This document shows, one piece after another, positions 57,270-64,000 of a DNA stretch of 64,000 nucleotides; the stretch's first letter is position 1, and every line of letters starts with the position of its first letter. Origin of the DNA: Fagopyrum homotropicum (taxonomy: Eukaryota; Streptophyta; Magnoliopsida; Caryophyllales; Polygonaceae); contig BSWB01000005.1 in the NCBI GenBank assembly GCA_033239125.1, positions 16,421,447-16,485,446 of the forward strand. Direction: 5' to 3'. The translations under genes were made by a program, and so were the position numbers. The notes below the pieces were generated by a model. The model was not told the origin of the DNA. It worked only from the letters and a program-made list of their open reading frames with translations, and did no database searches.

Positions 57270-60226
57270 TGTAATGCCCAAAATTTTGGCGCGTTTTCGA
57301 TATTTATTTTCCCGACTTTTATCGATATTTAATTATAGTATTTTATTTAAAATAATTTTAAGGCGTAATGTACCCTTCCTGAGTATAATTATATTTTTAA
57401 TACGTTCACGTGTATCCATCTTTTATTTTCGAAAAAAAGTCGAGAAATTCTCCGATTCGGAAATCCCGTTCCGAATGCCTTTTTGAGCGGGTTTACTCTA
57501 TTACTCTTTTCCTTTTTATTATATTCTTTATTTTTCTTTTTTCTTCTTTTATTTCTCCTTTTTCTTATTTCCCTTTCTTTCCAAGAATGATGAGCAACCA
57601 TTGACCCCTCGCTCCCTCCCCTCTGCGAGCCTGTAACCGACCTCTTGGAACCTGTAAACCTGTCCAAGCTAGTGAGCTACAACTCTGCAACCAGCCTCTT
57701 GCGGGACCCCTGAGCTCCCTCTGCTTCTTCTCCCTCACAAGCAGCAACCGCAACCTCTCGATGCTTTCTCTCTGTTTGCTCCCAACTCTCCAGCTGCAGT
57801 CTCCCTCACCATCAACCCTCACCCCTCTGTAACCCGTCTCCCTTTCCCTCTCCAGTTCCTCTCTTCACCTGCAACAGCAAGCAAACACCACACTTGACAT
57901 CTCAACCTTCGGAATCAGACAACCCCTTTTCGTCAGGCTTCTTCTCCATCGATGCCAACAGTCCGGAAGCCTCAATCGATCCTCGCCTCTGCAAAATCCG
58001 CAGCACCTCCTTCGCCGTCTCCCTGTCGAAGCTGGAGAGCCCATTGGGGTCGCCCTTGCTATTGACCGCCATTGAAGCCGTCGGAGAGGCATCTCCTCAA
58101 TCTTGCTGTCTTTTCTCTCTAATTCTCCAGCCTTCTCTGTGCAACTCGCACTGCCGCCGCTTCACCATCAGGGAGACGGAGCTAGCGCCTTCGCCTGTCC
58201 TAGCAGCCCTGGTACTCCTCTCGCCGCCCTTTTCGCCGCCTCGCTTCGCCGGAGCCACGCCCTTCCTACCACCGCCTGCCCTAGCTCTGCTTTCGCTTCA
58301 CCAGGATCCACCACCGATGCAGATCTATCGCAGCCGCCTCTTGCCCAGCGTGCCTTCAGTAGCAGTTAGAAGAAAACCCTTCTTTTTAAATTCTATCGGC
58401 CCCCCATAATTTTGGTATAATTGCGAATGTGGCCCATATTTCTAATTTGCAGATTTGACCCAAGTTTTAGAAATCTGGATATATATCCCTGCAGATTTAT
58501 TTATGGAATATGGCCCAATGAATTAATTGCTCAATATGACCCATATGCAGAAATTGTATAATTTGCCGAGAAAAGGTTTTATGGGTTTTAACTTTGGAGT
58601 TTAAATACGAGTTTAGTTCATATTTATATATATATTATCAATCATTCCTTTGGTTGGATTTATATCGGATTTATGACCCAAAGTTTATCTCGGGAAATGG
58701 CCAAGAATCGAGAGTTTCTTAGTTGCCCGAAAAGTTGTTTTGGTTTTGACCCGTATTTATAAATTGTTGTGATCACCCCGGAAGATGCTTTGCGAGTTAT
58801 ACCCTTGTTTTGAAAGCGGGGCTTCTTTAGATTTTTATATGCGTTAATCTCCCTTCCAAAATTAGCGTTTAAGCTAATTTTGTGTAGCTTTGGTTTTAGG
58901 TCCGGAAGCGCCCCGATAAAGGCCTAACGAGTCCAAGTTCGACATCCGTCTTGACTTCGTGTGAGTATTCTCTTCCTCGATTTAGTTATGTTTAGTATTA
59001 GTATCATGCTAGGTTGGATAATCTAGCATAACTTAGAGTGAATGCCAAGTAGTGGCTTTGGACCTTAGGTGAGTTTTGAGGATTTATGATCGTTATAAGG
59101 CTTGAGGTGTTGATGTTATCTTGTGAGGATTGTAGGGCGTTGAGTGTTTGGGTTGATCTTGTGAGCTTATGAGGATTGATATTATGATTGTATGATCTTG
59201 TTGAGATTGTGGAGACTAGGACGAGAGTATCCTAGCATGGCTATGGTTTATGATCTTGCGAGATCATTGGGACTAGAAGTCTAAGGACTTCTAGCATGTG
59301 AGAGAGATGTTGATTGTGTGCCTTGTTTTGACCAGGCGTTGAGTGTCTTCCTACGGGAAGTTGAGAGCGGTGGTTAGCGGGATTATCTTTGGGACGAGGT
59401 AAGTCTCCGGACTTACTTAGCTCGTATTCTCTGTATTAGTTTCAATGCGTGTTTGGTGGTGTGTGTTTATTGTTTATGTGTGTGTTTATGTTATAACATC
59501 TAAACCGGTAATAGGACCACCGACTTTATATGTTTATATTTGGCCCAAGTGTATGATAACGGGCGGTGACCACTATGTCCGGCCCAAAATGGGGATGGCC
59601 GGGAGGTGCCTTGCGACCAGTCCAACAGGTGATGCTGATTCGCATCTGGCCCAAACCTGTTTGGTGAAAGGGGACAAGGGCGGGATCCTTGTGATTTCCG
59701 TGCCACAACTAAATGGAAATTAGTAATGGAATAACTTAAATTAAAGATAATAAACCGGATTGTGTGTTTTGGAACATGTTGTGTGTTTATGATACCTTAT
59801 GTGTGTGTGTGTGTGCCAATACCATGATTCTAATGCCTTGAATGCTAGCTAACGGTTTTATACCGATATTGTTGTATATTGCATTGCAGGTTAGGAATGC
59901 GGCCGAGAGATCCGGAAGAGTGGGCAGCCGGGGTTCCGTACATTTTAGGAGTGAGTTTGGGTTGGAGTCGGGTTGTGTTTTATTCTTCGTTTATTATGTT
60001 GGTATGCCGTGTGTATGGCGTTTTGATCTTTGGTGTTGTTTATCGGCTGAAGTCTTTTGTTGTTTTCCTTCGGGTTTCATATCATTTGCATTAAAAGGAA
60101 TTTTGGTTTGCCTTTATTTGTGCCATGTTGAAAGATCCGGTGAAATTGTTGTCAGGCTAAGGGTCGGGACCCATTGTGAGGTCCCAACCCGTAGCATCCC
60201 GAGTCCCGCGGATTCGGGGTGTTACA
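57270..60226 (+). repeat. 5' LTR of Gy-E (2957 bp)
   Basis: Starts TGTAATGCCCAAAATTTTGG, ends TTCGGGGTGTTACA. GC-rich block about 57590-58350, CCC-phased AT-rich stretch about 58390-58570, intron-like module 59399-59889. Overlapping ORFs are incidental. Confidence 0.92.
59399..59889 (+). promoter_or_regulatory. Intron-like module, Gy-E LTR
   Basis: Donor GGACGAG|GTAAGTC, branch-like GCTAACGG, acceptor GCATTGCAG|GTTAGG; donor stem GTAAGTC-TCCG-GACTTAC. The second hairpin is weak here. Confidence 0.5.
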
Positions 60227-61436
60227 AAAGTGGTATCAGAGCCCTAGGTTGACAACAATGGCACTCGCAATCTTCTAAAGGCCGAATAAGGAATAAAAAA
60301 AAAAGAACCCCGCGGGTTATGAGTTTTCGTTTTCAAAGTCACATGCATGAGTCGGGGTAGAATGTACGGACCACCACTCCTTCCGCGGATCTCGGCAGCT
60401 TAGTTTATTAGGTTTTGATACGTATATATATGTATATATAGATATGGATATGACGTTTGTAGTTATGCATGATAGAATTGATGTGTATCTTTGTGATTGT
60501 ATGTTGCATGATGAACTTGATATATATGTATAGTTGTATATATGGACTATAGTACATGTTTGGACCTTGTATTGTTGTAATGTATTTTCTGGATATGGCA
60601 TATTAGTAGAGATATGGACTTAGGATTTATATAGTTATGTATACGTATTCTTATTATATATAATACTAGCATATGAAGTTACGAGACCTAATAGAAAAGA
60701 TGATAAGTATAGTATCATCACCTTTAAAGACGATATGGTTGGCTTGGGATAGCGTTCATACGTGGAGTACACTCAAATATCGAATTGAGCATTTCGTGTT
60801 AACGAACACCATGGCGTTCTCGGATTCCTTTAAAAGGATGTCGAAGAGGAGGATTAGCGATGACATAAACGAAGGACAAACAAGTAGAAAGAAGAACTCG
60901 AGACGAATAAAGAGAGATCGAGATGGAGCAATACAAGTAAGGGAGCAACGTTAAGGTATATAAGTGGTTATAAAGAAACCGGGGTTGTACGACAACGAGA
61001 CCAATAGTGAAAACGAACTTAAGTTCTTCAAGAAGACGCGTGGATAACTAAAGATGCGGATCGACGAGAAGATGAGTATGTTCTAGAAAGGTTAAAGGTG
61101 GTATTCCATTAAGATGCAAAGCTTTCCTTAGACGTTTCTAAGCATTGGAGGGTAGAAGAGAAAAGTGAACGAAACATGTGGGAAGGATTTAAATACCGTA
61201 AGTTAAACTTGCGAGGTACCAAGAAGTGAAGAGTCAAAAATACGAGGGTAACGAGGAGGATCACATGGTGAAAGTTCACATAGTAGAATTACCTGGCGGA
61301 GTCAATCATTTTCCGTCATTGAGATGAAACTGAGCAACACTAAGAAGGAGGAAGGGTGTGTGGATGGTGATCTTCAGAAGATGAGAGATAAAACAAGGAG
61401 TTTTGATTGAAAGACCAACCTAGAGAAGAGAGAGTA
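60227..61436 (+). pseudogene. Gy-E internal region, decayed
   Basis: Primer site TGGTATCAGAGC at 60231-60242. Then AT-rich leader text and a decayed gag-side region. A 93-codon open stretch at 60673-60954 (basic, Lys/Arg/Ser-rich) is similar in position and text to Gy-C 31320-31500 (TTGGCTT(A/G)GGATAGC, TCGA(A/G)TTGAGC). No domain can be named. Confidence 0.75.
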
Positions 61437-61455
61437 CACTAGTACAAAAATGCTC

Positions 61456-61995
61456 ATTTAACACGGTTCCGTGTACATTATTTAACACGATTATGAACCG
61501 TGCTAAAACTGCCTGTGGTAAATGTGTTTAACACGGTTGGGCCAGAACCGTGTTAAACGTGTTTACCACGGTTCATGTTTCAACCGTGGTAAACGTGCTT
61601 ACCACGGTTTGACTCACACCGTGGTAAACGTGTTTACCACAGACAGTTTTACCACGGTTAGGCTTGAACCGTGTTAAACGTGTTTACCACGGTTCGCGCC
61701 GAACTGTATTAAACATGTTTAACACGGTTAAGATGGACCGTGGTAAACATGTTTAACACATGCAGTTTTACCACGGTTCCATCCCAACTGTGTTAAAAGT
61801 GTCGTGTCAATCGTGTTTACCGGTTCTCTTCAAACCGTGTTAATCGTGTTTACCACGGTTCTCTTCGAAATGTGTTTAACACGGTGCTATTGAACAGTGG
61901 TAATAATGTTGAATTCTGATAATAATATTGAACCGTGGTAAATTAGTAGCTCGTGTTAAATGTGAATTTGACCGTGATAAATGTGTTTATCACGG
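61456..61995. repeat. Subterminal palindromic repeats of the CACTA element
   Basis: About a dozen units built as CACGGTT-(6-10 nt)-AACCGTG, linked by TAAACGTGTTTA-type spacers. In CACTA elements such subterminal motifs bind the transposon's own DNA-binding protein. Confidence 0.82.
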
Positions 61996-62312
61996 TTTCA
62001 TCTACAACCAAGTAATATTATATATTCTTTTTTGATTATGCTATATTGTTGCGTATATATACCGTACACCTGTAGTAATTCAACACAATGAACAAGCTAA
62101 TCTGGAAGGCTAACCAACAAATAATACTCAAAGACAATCATCAACAACACCAAGACGATCGATCAATCAAATATAACCATTTCAATTGACAACAATAATC
62201 ATTTCGATCATCTCAAAATACTAATCGATCTCTAAAAATCCATAAGAATTTCATAAGATACCTAGCTATTTACTTCAATATCCGTTCTTTCAACTTAATG
62301 AAATCAATGCAA

Positions 62313-62990
62313 CTAGTGTACATGTATAAATTGTTGCACATAACTAACCCACTGATCTCGAACATCATCGATTTGCTTTTGTGGATACTACACCGACTTA
62401 GCTGACCCCGAAAACCACTGTCAATTAAGGAGAAATGATTTAGTGAGGAAACATGCCATATATACATGACAACACAAGAAAAGTGAATATAGCTGATACA
62501 AGCCATAAGTATAGTGAACTTCGCTAATAATAAATCGATTTTGACAAGTTAATAATTGTAAATATTTAGGGCCCGTTTGGTTTGAACTCCGGAATCGGAA
62601 ACGGAATGGAAACGAATCTAGTCCATATGTATATCTTTGTTCATGAAAGTTGTTGGAATCATTCCTTGTGATTTGAACTAATTGAAGTTGAATTTGATTA
62701 CTTTTGATACCCTATAGGGTAACAAAATATGGGGAGACAAGTGCATTTTGCATGTAAACACAAGGAATGATTCCATAGAATTGCATGAATATGGATATAC
62801 ATATTGACTAAATTCGTTTCCATTCCATTTCCGTTTCCGGAGTTGGAACCAAACAGGCCCTTAGAGAAGTAACTACAATTATACACATATATACCTTCTT
62901 AGGAACTTGATCTTGTCCTCTTGCGATAATATCTTGAATGAATCAAAGGACATAATAACCACAATTTGCATAATTTTTCTGGTGAGGGCA
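62313..62990 (-). pseudogene. Ulp1-like (C48) protease, last two exons, decayed
   Basis: Exon 62990-62895 follows TTTGTAG and reads CPHQ...NCGYYVL, a stop, FIQDIIARGQ, ending AAGAAG|GTATAT. NCGYYV is the catalytic-Cys block of the Ulp1/SENP-like protease domain that plant CACTA and MULE elements often carry (family form CGYYVxRFxxDII). Here the Arg codon after VL is TGA. The last exon, 62387-62313, follows GGTGTAG and reads YPQKQIDDVRDQWVSYVQQF to a stop, like the family's C-terminal IDEVRxEW block. The intron (62388-62894) is enlarged by a MITE. Upstream exons with the His and Asp residues were not found with confidence. Confidence 0.6.
62569..62860. mobile_element. Tourist-like MITE (292 bp)
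   Basis: Flanked by TTA at 62566-62568 and 62861-62863. The ends GGGCCCGTTTGGTT and, inverted, GGGCCTGTTTGGTT extend into long inverted repeats with CTCCGGAA(T/A)CGGAAA and GGAATGGAAACGAAT. TTA duplication and the GGGCC(T/C)GTTTGG end fit PIF/Harbinger Tourist MITEs. Non-coding. Confidence 0.87.
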
Positions 62991-64000
62991 CTACAAAATA
63001 ATCAACATTAATGAATTTAGAGAATAGTCATCAATTTTTTATAAACTAATAAATTGAAGAGTGAACCAACACATTTAATAACAAACTTTTGATAACAAAG
63101 ATAACAAAAGCTATGAAGTATGTTTTGAGGACATTGAACCAACACATTTGATAACATATTATTCAGGAATGACGTATTAGATTTTTCTGTTTCGAATAGG
63201 ATTGAGACTCTTCGGGTTTAGAGTTCATAAATTTTATTAAGTTATTTTTGTGTTTTTTGAACTCTTTCCATTTTCTTGTTGGATGCTTTTCAAGCATCAT
63301 CGTCACTCATCCTCCTTACTAATTGTTGTTTGTATCAGTTTCATCAAATAATTTAGTTCTACACCTTGAGATACAAAAACATGCCATCACACTCCATGTA
63401 AAATAATTTAAAATCCTGACAAAAATTATTTGCCAGAAGTTAAACTATAGAATGGAAACATCTCTAGATAAAATGATTTTAATGTGCAGTCTAGGTTTTA
63501 TCATCAACATGAAACACTCATCGGTCATCACAGTAGAAAAAATTGTAGGTATTTCAAACTCATTCAATATATAAAAAAAACTTTAGAAAGAGTAGATCAA
63601 GGCATATTTACTGTTGGAGTATGTTGCCAAAACGCTTCCTCTCAGAAAGTGTGAAACCAAGTTGTCCACAATCCTGCATCACATAAAAAATAGAGGACAA
63701 ATTCACCGATAACATACCCAGTATGAACATAGAGTTTTCAATTCATTGGCCCAATCAAGCAGTTTCTTATATACATAAGCTATCCAAAGGAGGTGATTAG
63801 TGTCATACATGTTAATGGCATCTGTCAAATGACTTTTTCTGGTTATATAGAACAACTCTAAAACTAGAAAATCGGCATTCCACGCATTTCAAAGTTTATT
63901 GTAATTTTATAAGGGTATATAATAATAAAAAATAAGCACAAAATCATGAGAGCAGCAGGACAATACATAATCATAGGCTTGCATACATATTTGGCAGACA

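Larger units (their letters stand above)
57270..61436 (+). mobile_element. Gy-E: 5' part of a gypsy element
   Basis: 5' LTR, primer site and the start of the internal region, interrupted by a CACTA transposon at 61437. The rest lies beyond the window. Its LTR is of the Gy-1/F family. Confidence 0.9.
61437..64000 (-). mobile_element. CACTA (En/Spm-type) transposon, one end
   Basis: Begins CACTAGTACAAAAATGC, a typical plant CACTA terminus, followed by some 500 bp of repeated ACCACGGTT / AACCGTGGT palindromes. A decayed Ulp1-like gene on the minus strand reads towards this end, so 61437 is its 3' side. The other terminus is outside the window. 63000-64000 is AT-rich with no exon I can name, and it may hold earlier exons. 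Confidence 0.8.

Noticed and set aside
62987..63000. Possible second CACTA terminus (GCACTACAAAAT)
   Set aside because: On the minus strand this is the splice acceptor TTTGTAG|TGC of the Ulp1-like exon, and no subterminal repeats follow.
63612..63673. Possible AP-endonuclease-like exon on the minus strand (GFTLSERKRFG)
   Set aside because: Splice borders look plausible, but the match is about 15 residues and the reading frame depends on which donor is used in the preceding exon. Too weak to name.
1..64000. tRNA, rRNA, CRISPR arrays, bacterial operons
   Set aside because: None was seen; the only tRNA-like matches are the short primer binding sites of the retrotransposons.

Overview
The window is plant nuclear heterochromatin. 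Supporting this are several kilobase-scale Ty3/gypsy LTR retrotransposons of the chromodomain (Tekay/Del-like) lineage nested in one another, initiator-tRNA-Met primer sites, a CACTA transposon end with palindromic subterminal repeats, Tourist-like MITEs, and a plant-specific GIR1-like zinc-ribbon gene. The species cannot be named from the sequence alone.

Layout. 1-5428 is the 3' part of an old gypsy element (Gy-1) with its 3' LTR at 2568-5428. 5429-57269 is a tandem array of ~2.4-kb units. Each complete unit carries one small intronless ORF (80 aa) with a GIR1-like CxxC...CxxC zinc ribbon, at 7314, 51463, 53863 and 56263. Unit 2 is split by a 41.7-kb insertion: gypsy element Gy-A (minus strand, 7963-49695, TSD CAAAC). 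Four more elements lie inside Gy-A. Gy-B (14793-25860, TSD CCTTG) sits in its internal region. Gy-C (28206-37208, TSD GTTAG), Gy-D (37379-46498, TSD GTATG) and solo LTR F (46685-49688, TSD TATAA) sit in its right LTR. The array is cut on the right by another gypsy element, Gy-E (5' LTR 57270-60226, primer site 60231). A CACTA transposon end interrupts Gy-E at 61437; it carries a decayed Ulp1-like protease gene whose intron holds a Tourist-like MITE.

Coding state. Gy-B is the best preserved retroelement: gag, protease, reverse transcriptase, RNase H, integrase and a chromodomain-like tail lie in one frame, broken by three stops, with a one-base frameshift in the gag N-terminus. Gy-1, Gy-C and Gy-D carry pol regions that decayed in the same way, while the LTR pairs of Gy-C and Gy-D look almost identical. 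They therefore appear to be non-autonomous lineages mobilised in trans. The GIR1-like ORFs are the only non-transposon genes seen.

Main observations. All eleven LTRs, from at least four families, carry an intron-like module: donor (C/G)AG|GTAAGTC inside a short hairpin, a CTAAC branch-like site, and a GCAG or ACAG acceptor 455-508 nt downstream. A second hairpin with compensatory changes lies between them. The second main item is the tandem array of zinc-ribbon-only GIR1-like genes, apparently lacking the EAR repression motif of the known family.
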